NCBI GenBank assembly: GCA_946534785.1
Contig: CAMNCY010000006.1
Coordinates: 1 to 38,965 of the forward strand
Reading direction: 5' to 3'
Length of the DNA: 38,965 bases
Source: an uncultured Lachnospiraceae bacterium
GTDB lineage: Bacteria; Bacillota; Clostridia; Lachnospirales; Lachnospiraceae
How positions within the stretch are numbered: position 1 is the first letter of the stretch; every line of letters begins with the position of its first letter. Below are positions 26,438 to 36,502 of this stretch, piece by piece. The notes under the pieces were generated by a model. That model saw only the letters and a list, made by a program, of their open reading frames with translations, did no database searches and had not been told where the DNA came from. The translations under genes and the position numbers were made by a program.

Positions 26438-28771
26438 TCAGATCACTGTTTTCTTCTTTACGTTCGCGGCATGCTGCGCTTTACGTTCTTCTTTATCCTT
26501 GGCTGCCTTTTCTCTGTGGTAGCGGCCGGAATCGTCATGCTTGGGCTTGAACTTCTGACGAAGGACATACCAGAGCGCACCGGTGATGCACACAGAGGAA
26601 TAGGTACCGCAGATGATGCCTGCCATGATCGGCAGTGCGAACTCCCTGATGGAAGCCACGCCGAAGATGAACAGCGTAAACACCATGAAGAAGGTCGTCA
26701 GGGAAGTGAACAGGGAACGGGAAAGCGTATCCGTGATACTTCTGTTGACCAGCTCTTCCAGGTCCTGGTCCTTCTTCCGTACGGAGAGGTTCTCCCTGAT
26801 CCTGTCGAAGATAACGATCGTCGCGTTGATGGAATAACCCACGATCGTAAGCATGCAGGCGATGAAGGTGCTGCCCACGGAGATCCGCATCAGCGCATAG
26901 AAGGTCAGGACGACCAGCACGTCGTGTGCCAGGGCAATGACCGAGGAAGCGCCGAAACGCATGTCCTTGAACCGGAACCAGATGTAGATCAGCATCAGGA
27001 TCAGGGCGACGATAACGGCCTTGACCGCATCCTGCCGCATTTCGTTACTGATCGTAGAGCTGATGGTCTCTGCCGTGATACTGCTCTCGTCAACACCAAA
27101 GCCGTTTTCCAGGGCCTTGTTGAGTTCTTCTCTTTCCGATACGTTCAGTGTCCTGGTCTTGAAAATGACCTGGTTGGAACCTGCCACTTTCTGGATCTGG
27201 ACATTGGCATCGCCCGTTACCTTCTCAAATTCGGGAACGACCTGCGCTTCCAGCTCTTCCAGGGAATAATCTTCATTGAACGTAACGCTCGTGGACGTGC
27301 CGCCGACGAAATCAAGGCTGTAATTCAGGGCGCCCTTTCCGCTTCCGGCGTTTACGCCCATGATGACCCAGCCGAGGACGATGGCACAGATGGAGGCTGC
27401 AAAGAAGATCTTTTTCTTCTGCAGGAACCCGATGGTGTTCCTTGTCCTGCCGACACCGTAGAATTTCTTATCCTGTGCGCCCAGTGCATAGAAACACTTC
27501 ATGAACCACCGGGTGATCACCAGGGATGTGAACATGGAAAGCAGGATACCGATCGCCAGTGTCTGGGCGAAGCCGCGGACCGTGCCGCTTCCGAGGAAAT
27601 ACAGAACGGCTGCTGCGATCAGTGTCGTGACGTTTCCGTCGATAATAGCGGAAAGCGCCTTATGGAAACCGCCTTCAATGGCATTCTTGACGCTCTTGTT
27701 TGCTGCAAGCTCCTCACGGATCCTGGCGAAAATGATGACGTTCGCATCCACCGCCATACCGATGGAAAGCAGGATACCCGCGATACCGGGAAGCGTTAAG
27801 GTGACTTCAAAGCCGACAAGGACCATGACCATGAGCCCGATGTAGATAAGAAGGGCAAGGCTGGCCGCAAGACCGGGAAGAAGGTATACGGCAATCATGA
27901 AGAGCACGACCAGTACAAAGCCGATCACGCCGGCCTTCATGGAGGTGTTGATCGCATCCTGGCCGAGCTGTGCGCCGACAACGTTGGAACGCATCTCTTC
28001 CAGTTCGACCTTCAGTCCGCCGATACGGATCGTGGAGGCAAGGTGCTCCGCCTCTTCGATGGAACGCTCGCCGGTGATGACCGCCTGGCCGCCGGTGATC
28101 TCATCCTGTACCCTGGGAACGCTGATGAAGGCGCCGTCGTAATAGATACCGATGGTCTCGCCCTTTTCATGAGCTCTCTTGGTCGCTTCCGCGAATTTCT
28201 CGCGGCCTTCGTCCGTGAAGGTAAGCTCCACGACGATCTGCTGGTTGTTCATATTGTCGGACTGATAGCCGGCCCTTGCGCTGGCAACGTCCGTTCCGGA
28301 GAGCACTGCGTCTCCGGACATGATCAGCTCGTTGAGGTCTTTTGTCAGTTCATAGCTGAAAGTAGATGCGCTGATCTCATAGTTGGCATTTCCGTCTTCA
28401 TCTGTCTGACGGATGAAATAAAGGGAGCCGGGACGGCCCAGATCCTGGAGGATCGAATTGGCGTCGGATACGCCGGGGATCTCGATGTTGATCCTGTCGC
28501 TTCCCTCCCTGTAGACCTGTGCTTCCGTGCTGTAGCCCTCGACTCTCCGCTGAAGCTTATAGACCGTATCGTCCATATCCTCATCGGAAGGAGCCTCTTC
28601 ACCTGCCGCACGATAAGTAATGCTGACACCGCCGGCCAGATCAAGGCCGAGCTTGATATTGGACAGGGAGCCGGACCTGTCAGCGCCGATTCCGACGAAG
28701 GCCATATAGAGAAGCCCCGCGAGCACTGCCAGAAGGGCAACCAGCCCGATGACTGCATTTCTTTTCTTCAT
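26438..28771 (-). CDS. secDF: Protein translocase subunit SecDF (fused SecD-SecF)
   Basis: About 777 aa; KLGLDLAGGVSITYRA, GIAGILLSIGMAVDANVIIFARIREE (SecD) followed by YSLDFVGGTSTSVTF and TIVGYSINATIVIFDRIRENL (SecF). Confidence 0.95.
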   Translation of the reverse strand: MKKRNAVIGLVALLAVLAGLLYMAFVGIGADRSGSLSNIKLGLDLAGGVSITYRAAGEEAPSDEDMDDTVYKLQRRVEGYSTEAQVYREGSDRINIEIPGVSDANSILQDLGRPGSLYFIRQTDEDGNANYEISASTFSYELTKDLNELIMSGDAVLSGTDVASARAGYQSDNMNNQQIVVELTFTDEGREKFAEATKRAHEKGETIGIYYDGAFISVPRVQDEITGGQAVITGERSIEEAEHLASTIRIGGLKVELEEMRSNVVGAQLGQDAINTSMKAGVIGFVLVVLFMIAVYLLPGLAASLALLIYIGLMVMVLVGFEVTLTLPGIAGILLSIGMAVDANVIIFARIREELAANKSVKNAIEGGFHKALSAIIDGNVTTLIAAAVLYFLGSGTVRGFAQTLAIGILLSMFTSLVITRWFMKCFYALGAQDKKFYGVGRTRNTIGFLQKKKIFFAASICAIVLGWVIMGVNAGSGKGALNYSLDFVGGTSTSVTFNEDYSLEELEAQVVPEFEKVTGDANVQIQKVAGSNQVIFKTRTLNVSEREELNKALENGFGVDESSITAETISSTISNEMRQDAVKAVIVALILMLIYIWFRFKDMRFGASSVIALAHDVLVVLTFYALMRISVGSTFIACMLTIVGYSINATIVIFDRIRENLSVRKKDQDLEELVNRSITDTLSRSLFTSLTTFFMVFTLFIFGVASIREFALPIMAGIICGTYSSVCITGALWYVLRQKFKPKHDDSGRYHREKAAKDKEERKAQHAANVKKKTVI

Positions 28772-28829
28772 AACTATCCTCATTTCCTGAATAACGATTT
28801 ATGAGCAATACCAGGCTCACAACTTTGCA

Positions 28830-28857
28830 ATTATATCATAGTTTGTCTTCTTGTAAA
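28830..28857 (-). promoter_or_regulatory. Putative sigma-A promoter of secDF
   Basis: Minus strand TTTACA-N16-TATAAT. Confidence 0.65.
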
Positions 28858-28878
28858 ACTACTTTGTCATGGTAAAAT
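28851..28878 (+). promoter_or_regulatory. Putative sigma-A promoter of the CNNM/CBS gene
   Basis: Plus strand TTGTAA-N16-TAAAAT, sharing -35 bases with the divergent secDF promoter. Confidence 0.5.
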
Positions 28879-28968
28879 GCTTATGATATGCATATCCGCC
28901 GGGCCTGCCCGGAGGATCCCGGGATTCCGCTCAAAACACCCCGCATCACTTTACGGAGGATCTTATAA

Positions 28969-30279
<1,311 letters not shown>

Positions 30280-30304
30280 CAACGGCCCGGACACGGCCTG
30301 AAAA

Positions 30305-30344
30305 AACGCCTTCCCGTTCCCGTTTCCGGGAGCAGGAAGGCGTT
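30305..30344. terminator. Bidirectional intrinsic terminator between convergent CNNM and aspS genes
   Basis: AACGCCTTCCCGTTCCCG-TTTC-CGGGAGCAGGAAGGCGTT flanked by A6 on the left and T-rich sequence on the right. Confidence 0.85.
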
Positions 30345-30371
30345 TGTTTTTGCCTTTTTTTCGGTACTGTC

Positions 30372-32156
30372 TTATTCCTCTTCCTTCTTGTCCAGATCGA
30401 CGCGGATGTGGAGTTCCTCCAGCTGTTTGTCCGTGACTTCGGAAGGTGCGCCCATCAGGATATCCTGGGCGTTCTTGTTCATCGGGAACGGAATGACCTC
30501 GCGGATCGAGTCCTCTCCGGAAAGAAGCATGACCATACGGTCTACGCCGGGCGCGATGCCTGCATGGGGCGGCGCACCGTAGCAGAACGCATTGTACATG
30601 GCAGGGAACTTCGCCTTTACGTCCTCTTCCCCGAGCCTGACCATTTCGAAGGCCTTGATCATGATCTCCGGATCATGGTTTCTGACGGCGCCGGAAGAAA
30701 GCTCTACGCCGTTGCAGACAAGGTCGTACTGGTCGGCGGTGATGGACAGGGGATCGATCTCGCCCCGCTCCGCCTTCAGCAGTGTTTCCAGGCCGCCGGA
30801 AGGCATGGAGAAGGGATTGTGGCAGAATTCCATCTCTCCCGACTCTTCCCCGATCTCATACATCGGGAAATCCACGATCCAGCAGAAGGCATACTGCTCT
30901 TTGTCCATATGGCCGGGTGCTGCGGCGCCGAGAGTCTTGACAAGGACGCCGGCGGTCTTGACGGCCTGGCCCCTGCTGCCTGCGCTGAGCGCGACAAAAT
31001 CACCGTTTGAAAGCCCGAGGGCCTTTACGACCGCATCCTTGACGGGCGCGACGAACTTGGAGATGCCGCCGACGATCTCTCCGTTCTCATCCATGCGGAA
31101 CCAGTAAGGCTTGCTGCCCGCCTGGACCTCAACGTCTGCCAGGATCTTGTCGATCTGCTTTCTGGATGCCGCATAGCCGGATACCACGACGGCCTTGACG
31201 GTATTGCCTTCAAAAGGCCCGAAGCCGCAGCCGGAAAGAAGTTCCGTTACATCCTGCACGGTAAGGTCGATCCGAAGATCCGGCTTGTCCGTGCCGTATT
31301 TTTCCATGGCCTCCAGATAAGGGATCCTTACGAAGGGCGCGCTGCTGGCGCGGTCGTACTTTCCGTATTTTGCGAATACGGGCGGCAGGACATCCTCCAT
31401 GACGGCAAAGACGTCCTCCTGGGAAGCAAAAGCCATTTCCATATCCAGCTGATAGAATTCTCCCGGAGACCGGTCTCCTCTTGCGTCCTCATCACGGAAG
31501 CAGGGCGCGATCTGGAAATAGCGGTCGATGCCGGATACCATCAGGAGCTGCTTGAACTGCTGCGGCGCCTGGGGCAGCGCATAGAACTTGCCGGGATGCT
31601 TTCTTGCGGGGACCAGGTAATCCCTTGCGCCTTCCGGGGAGGAGGCGGTCAGGATGGGCGTTGTGATCTCCATGAAGCCGTGGTCTGTCATGGCCTTGCG
31701 GAGCGCAGCCACCACATTGCAGCGAAGGATGATATTGTTCTTCACTTCGGGATTGCGAAGGTCCAGGTAACGGTAGCGAAGACGCACCGCCTCATCCGCC
31801 TCGCGGCTGTGATTGATCTCAAAGGGAAGCTCGCTGTAGCGGCACTTTCCGAGGACCGTGACCGCGGAGGGAACGACTTCGATATCTCCCGTCGCCTGCT
31901 TGGGGTTCTTGGAGCTTCTCTCCCTGACAGTGCCGGTGACCTGGATCGTGGACTCCTTGGTGATCTCGCGGAACTGCTTCATCATCTCTTCGGTCTCGAC
32001 GACGATCTGCGTGGTCCCGTAAAAGTCCCTGAGGACGACAAAGCCCAGGTTCGCGGATACGACTCTCATGTTCTCGAGCCATCCGGCCAGTGTTACCTCA
32101 AGGCCGGCATGCTCCAGACGGAGCTCCCCGCATGTATGTGTTCGTGACTGCATCAT
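30372..32156 (-). CDS. aspS: Aspartyl-tRNA synthetase
   Basis: 594 aa; class II aaRS: RYRYLDLRNPEVKNNIILR, TPILTASSPEGARDYLVPAR, FRDEDARGDRSPGEFYQLDMEM, GAPPHAGIAPGVDRMVMLL. Confidence 0.97.
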   Translation of the reverse strand: MMQSRTHTCGELRLEHAGLEVTLAGWLENMRVVSANLGFVVLRDFYGTTQIVVETEEMMKQFREITKESTIQVTGTVRERSSKNPKQATGDIEVVPSAVTVLGKCRYSELPFEINHSREADEAVRLRYRYLDLRNPEVKNNIILRCNVVAALRKAMTDHGFMEITTPILTASSPEGARDYLVPARKHPGKFYALPQAPQQFKQLLMVSGIDRYFQIAPCFRDEDARGDRSPGEFYQLDMEMAFASQEDVFAVMEDVLPPVFAKYGKYDRASSAPFVRIPYLEAMEKYGTDKPDLRIDLTVQDVTELLSGCGFGPFEGNTVKAVVVSGYAASRKQIDKILADVEVQAGSKPYWFRMDENGEIVGGISKFVAPVKDAVVKALGLSNGDFVALSAGSRGQAVKTAGVLVKTLGAAAPGHMDKEQYAFCWIVDFPMYEIGEESGEMEFCHNPFSMPSGGLETLLKAERGEIDPLSITADQYDLVCNGVELSSGAVRNHDPEIMIKAFEMVRLGEEDVKAKFPAMYNAFCYGAPPHAGIAPGVDRMVMLLSGEDSIREVIPFPMNKNAQDILMGAPSEVTDKQLEELHIRVDLDKKEEE

Positions 32157-32168
32157 TTTAGTCTCCTT

Positions 32169-33428
32169 TCAGCCGATCTGCCTTGCGTAGAATTCCTCGA
32201 ACTGCGTATAGCCCTGATCGGTCAGCTGCTGCTTCTGGAATTTTTTGTTCTTGTTCATGCGTACGACAAGGACGGACTTTCCTTCCAGCCTTGCCTTCTG
32301 TGCGCGCTCGATCGCTTCCCTGAGAATGTCGGAAGGAAGATTCTTCTCCAGAAGGAACGCGATCTTCTCTCCCTGCCCGGGGACCTTGAAGCCCTGCTCC
32401 AGGAGGATCAGGATGATCCTTTCAAAGCCGATGGAAAAACCGCAGGCCGGCACGTCCTTTCCGGTGAACTTTCCGACCATTCCGTCATATCTTCCGCCGC
32501 CGCCGCAGGAAATACCGAGCTCCGGCATGGCGATCTCGAAGATCGTTCCTGTATAATAGCTCATGCCGCGGACGATCGTGGGATCGAATACGACCTTGAA
32601 GTCCGCCTGCTTTGTCGCTTCCACGGTCTCGATCGTCTCCCGAAGGTCCGGAATGACCGCGCCGTCGATGACGCCTTCCAGCTTCTCTTCCAGGAAAGAA
32701 AGCTTGTCAGGTGCTGCCTCCAGGCCTTCGAAAAGCTCGCAGTAGGAGGCGGCGGACGCCTCGTCGAATCCGCTTTCCTTCAGCTCCCTGAGAACGCCGT
32801 CCAGGCCGATCTTGTCCATCTTGTCCAGGATGATGAAGACCTCATCATACCGTTCTTCCGGAAAACCGGAATATGCCGCCATCGCCTTCAGGATCCGCCT
32901 TTCATTGATGCGGATCTGGAAGCCCTTGAATCCGAGGCGTCCCAGCGTTGTCGTCGTTGCCAGGATCAGCTCGATCTCCGCCAGGTTCGTCGGCTCTCCG
33001 ATGATATCGATATCGCACTGCATGAACTGGCGGTATCTTCCCTTCTGCGGCCTGTCGGCGCGCCAGACATTCCCCATCTGCAGGGCCTTGAAGGGCATCG
33101 CAAGTTCATTCTCATGGTTGGAAAAATACCGCACCAGCGGCACTGTCAGGTCATAGCGAAGGCCTCCGTCCACAAGGTCCGCTTCTTCCCTGGCTTCCTC
33201 CAGGCGGAGCTTTTCGCCTCTCTTTAAGATCTTGAAGATCAGCTTCTCATTATCGCCGCCGGACTTGGACGTCAGGTTCTCGATGTTCTCGACGCAGGGC
33301 GTCTCGATGCCCTGGAAGCCGAATTCCGCATAGGTCTTCTTGATCACGGAAATGCAGTAGTCCCGGATCTCCATTTCAGCAGGCATTATATCTTTCATGC
33401 CGGTGACCGGCTTTTTCTTCAGTGCCAT
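32169..33428 (-). CDS. hisS: Histidyl-tRNA synthetase
   Basis: MALKKKPVTGMKDIMPAEMEIRDYC; RYDLTVPLVRYF, FKALQMGNVWRADRPQKGRYRQFMQCDIDIIG, GGGGRYDGMVGKF. Confidence 0.97.
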   Translation of the reverse strand: MALKKKPVTGMKDIMPAEMEIRDYCISVIKKTYAEFGFQGIETPCVENIENLTSKSGGDNEKLIFKILKRGEKLRLEEAREEADLVDGGLRYDLTVPLVRYFSNHENELAMPFKALQMGNVWRADRPQKGRYRQFMQCDIDIIGEPTNLAEIELILATTTTLGRLGFKGFQIRINERRILKAMAAYSGFPEERYDEVFIILDKMDKIGLDGVLRELKESGFDEASAASYCELFEGLEAAPDKLSFLEEKLEGVIDGAVIPDLRETIETVEATKQADFKVVFDPTIVRGMSYYTGTIFEIAMPELGISCGGGGRYDGMVGKFTGKDVPACGFSIGFERIILILLEQGFKVPGQGEKIAFLLEKNLPSDILREAIERAQKARLEGKSVLVVRMNKNKKFQKQQLTDQGYTQFEEFYARQIG

Positions 33429-33500
33429 ACGGTTTCCTTTCATAAAAGAAGACGGCGAAAGCGCATTGCTTTCCTGCCGACTGTTGATTTCAACCTGATA

Positions 33501-33529
33501 ATTTTACAATCGGCGGCGGTTTATTGCAA
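33501..33529 (-). promoter_or_regulatory. Putative sigma-A promoter of hisS-aspS
   Basis: Minus strand TTGCAA-N17-TAAAAT about 75 nt upstream of hisS. Confidence 0.65.
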
Positions 33530-33594
33530 CAATTCCGGCGAATTTAATCCGGGACCAAAGCCGGTCCTTCGGGAAAACACAAAGACAGCGTCCG

Positions 33595-34749
33595 TCACCG
33601 CAAAACAGCACTGACAAAATGTCCGATCCCCGTCTCCCGGACAAGTCCCCGGATCTCAAGGAGCGTCATCTCCTGCCGGAGCCTCGCATAGCCGCAGTCT
33701 TCCTCCACGGCTTCCAGAAGGCTGTCCAGGCTCCTCGGCGTTGCCATATCCAGATGAAGAAGGATCTTCTTCTGCAAAGGCGTAAGGCCGGCGGGAAGAG
33801 GCTGCGCACCTTCCCCGCCTGCTTCCTCCTTTCCGGACGGATCCCGTCCCAGCGCCTGCAGAACGGCGTCCGGCGATACGGCGATCCCCGCCCCCTGCCG
33901 GATCAGCTCATTGCACCCCCGGCTCGTACCGTCGCAGATCCTGCCCGGCAGGGCATAGATGTCCTTCCCCTGCTCCAGCGCCATATCGACCGTGATGAGG
34001 GTCCCGGACCGCTCCCTTGCCTCTATCACGAGCACCAGGTCCGAAAGGGCGCTGATGATCCGGTTCCTCGGCGGAAACAGCCTTGCCTGGGGCCGGGTGC
34101 CCGGAGGATATTCCGAAAAGACGCATCCGTCGCTGCACAGCTTCTCATAGAGTTCCCGGTTCTGCGGCGGATAGCAGACATCGGCGCCGCATCCAAGGAC
34201 CGCAAGGGAATACCCGCCTGCCTGCAGGGCCGTCATGCCGGCAATGCCGTCGATCCCCCTCGCCATGCCGCTGATGATCAGGACGCCGGCTTCCGCAAGC
34301 GCCCTTGCGAATACGCCTGCCATCTCCCGCCCGTAGATGGTGGATTCCCGGGCGCCGATGACCGCACAGGCAGGTGCCTCTTCCTTCGGGAGCGTCCCGA
34401 TAAAATAGATCCCGAACGGCGGATCCGGGATACAGGTAAGCTTTTCCGGATACAGGGGACTATCGAAGGAGGCAAAGCAGATTTTCGAAGGCCCGCCCCT
34501 TTCCTGCATGCCTTTGAAAGGCCCCTCTGCCTTCGGATCCTTTCTCCGTTCATTGATGAGAAGCTCTGTCCTGTCTGCGGCATCCGCCTCATGCATCAGG
34601 AGGAAGAGCTTCTCCTCCGGCATTTTCCAGATCTCCTCCGCAAAATCCTTCCCGTCCTTCAGAACGCGGCGCATCCTAAAGATCGTCCTGCTGCCGAATC
34701 CTTCGATCTCATACAGCTTTCTGGCATATCGTTCATCCAATCTGCGCAT
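33595..34749 (-). CDS. dprA: DNA-processing protein DprA
   Basis: 384 aa; AVIGARESTIYGREMAGVFARALAEAGVLIISGMARGIDGIAGMTALQAGG, FPPRNRIISALSDLVLVIEARERSGTLITVDMALEQGKDIYALPG. Confidence 0.95.
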   Translation of the reverse strand: MRRLDERYARKLYEIEGFGSRTIFRMRRVLKDGKDFAEEIWKMPEEKLFLLMHEADAADRTELLINERRKDPKAEGPFKGMQERGGPSKICFASFDSPLYPEKLTCIPDPPFGIYFIGTLPKEEAPACAVIGARESTIYGREMAGVFARALAEAGVLIISGMARGIDGIAGMTALQAGGYSLAVLGCGADVCYPPQNRELYEKLCSDGCVFSEYPPGTRPQARLFPPRNRIISALSDLVLVIEARERSGTLITVDMALEQGKDIYALPGRICDGTSRGCNELIRQGAGIAVSPDAVLQALGRDPSGKEEAGGEGAQPLPAGLTPLQKKILLHLDMATPRSLDSLLEAVEEDCGYARLRQEMTLLEIRGLVRETGIGHFVSAVLR

Positions 34750-36283
34750 CCTCCCTGTCCGTGATCCTGTATCCCACGGCTTCCGCTATGTGGGCGCCGG
34801 AGATCTCCTCCTGCCCGCCGAGGTCCGCAATGGTCCTGGCGACCCTAAGCGTCCTGTGAAACGCCCGGGCGCTAAGGTGCATGCTCTCGAAGACCCGCTT
34901 TAAGAGCCGCTCCTCATCCGCCCCGATCCTGCAGTACTTCATGACCGACGCTGCATCCATATCCCCGTTAAAAATGACGGGCGTCCCCGCAAAGCGCTTT
35001 TTCTGCATCTCCCATGCCCTCAGGACCCTCTCCCGGATCCTGGCGCTCGGCTCTTCATGGGCACCGATCATCAGCGTCCGGACCGGTACCCGGGGGACGT
35101 TGACGCAAAGATCGATCCTGTCTAGGACAGGCCCCGGGATCCTGGCACGGTACCGTGCGATCTCGGATGCCGTGCAGGTACAGCGCGAGCGGTCCGGATA
35201 ATTCCCGCACCGGCACATGTTGCTGGCAGCGACCAGAAGGCATCTTGCGGGATACCGGTAGACCCCCGTGCTCCGCGCGATCTCGATCACATGATCCTCC
35301 AGGGGCTGCCGGAGGGCATTCAGGGTATCCTTGTCAAATTCCGGAAGCTCATCCAGAAACAGCACGCCCCGGTGGGCCAGGGAAAGAACGCCCGGCACCG
35401 GCACAAGCCCGCCGCCCGTCAGCGCCTGCCGCGTGATCGAATGATGGGGGGAAAGGAAGGGCCGCTGTGTGATGAGGGGAACGCCGTGGGGGAGCTGTCC
35501 GGAAATACTGTAGATATCGGAGACCTCCAGGCTCTCCTCCCTGGTAAGGGGCGGCATGATCCCCGGAAGGCACCGCGCCATCATAGACTTCCCGGTCCCG
35601 GGCGGCCCCACCATCAGGACATTGTGAAAACCCGCCGCCGCGATCTCCAGGACACGCTTTACGCCCCTCTGCCCGTGCACGTCCAGAAAATCCGCAGAAG
35701 GCAGGACCGCCTTCTGCAGGAACAGATCCTTCCCGGCAGGCAGCGGCGGACAGATGCGTTCCCTCTCCCTTTCCCCGGCGCACATATAGCGGATGAAATC
35801 CCGCAGTGTTTCCGGCCCCGCAACGCGGACGCCCTTTGTGACCGCGCCTTCCGGCACATTATCCGCCGGCACGATGCAGTGCAGGATCCCCGCCCTTGCC
35901 GCACAGCGCACCATGGGCAGGATCCCCCTTACCGGCCGGATGCTGCCGTCCAGCCCCAGTTCCCCCGAAAGAAAGGCATTTTCCAGAGAAGAAGGCGGGA
36001 TCCGGTTCAGACACGCCAGAATACCGGCTGCGATGGGAAGATCGAAGCTGCTCCCCCTTTTGGGGACCTCCGCCGGTGCAAGATTTACGGTGATCCTGGT
36101 CGGCGGCAGACGGATCCCCATGTTTTTCAGGGAAACGCGTACTCTTTCCGCCGTTTCCTTCTGGTGGATTCCCGGTGCGCCTACGATCGTAAGGCCCGGG
36201 AGACCGTCGCTGACATCGACCTCCACGCGGATCAGAAAGCAGCTGATCCCGTCAATAGCTGCGGATATTACAGAACTGAACAT
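34733..36283 (-). CDS. YifB/ComM-like Mg chelatase-related AAA+ ATPase
   Basis: MFSSVISAAIDGISCFLIRVEVDVSDGLPGLTIVG; GPPGTGKSMMARCLPGIMPPL; HHSITRQALTGGGLVPVPGVLSLAHRGVLFLDELPEF. Overlaps the dprA start by 17 nt. Confidence 0.95.
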   Translation of the reverse strand: MFSSVISAAIDGISCFLIRVEVDVSDGLPGLTIVGAPGIHQKETAERVRVSLKNMGIRLPPTRITVNLAPAEVPKRGSSFDLPIAAGILACLNRIPPSSLENAFLSGELGLDGSIRPVRGILPMVRCAARAGILHCIVPADNVPEGAVTKGVRVAGPETLRDFIRYMCAGERERERICPPLPAGKDLFLQKAVLPSADFLDVHGQRGVKRVLEIAAAGFHNVLMVGPPGTGKSMMARCLPGIMPPLTREESLEVSDIYSISGQLPHGVPLITQRPFLSPHHSITRQALTGGGLVPVPGVLSLAHRGVLFLDELPEFDKDTLNALRQPLEDHVIEIARSTGVYRYPARCLLVAASNMCRCGNYPDRSRCTCTASEIARYRARIPGPVLDRIDLCVNVPRVPVRTLMIGAHEEPSARIRERVLRAWEMQKKRFAGTPVIFNGDMDAASVMKYCRIGADEERLLKRVFESMHLSARAFHRTLRVARTIADLGGQEEISGAHIAEAVGYRITDREDAQIG

Positions 36284-36365
36284 ACAGATGTCCTCCGGGA
36301 CAAAGAAATGAAAATGCGACAAGACAAAGCTCCGGATACAGGAACGTACAGAAGACGTTCCGGAT

Positions 36366-36403
36366 AAGAAAAAAGCAGGAAACGGCGGACACCGTTTCCT
36401 GCT
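36366..36403 (-). terminator. Intrinsic terminator after the GH25 gene
   Basis: Minus strand AGCAGGAAACGG-TGTCCG-CCGTTTCCTGCT-TTTTTC, 12-bp perfect stem. Confidence 0.9.
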
Positions 36404-36502
36404 ACATTATAGACCCTTCCGGGCGGATGTTCAATCTGCTGTCTGATTATATGAATATCTAAATGGATATTTCAGATATTTTTTTCCGGATGCCGGTCCT
36501 CT

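Noticed and set aside
33429-33594. Possible T-box riboswitch upstream of hisS-aspS
   Set aside because: T-boxes are common for aaRS genes in Firmicutes, but the leader after the likely promoter is only about 75 nt and I found no T-box consensus-like sequence or terminator/antiterminator.
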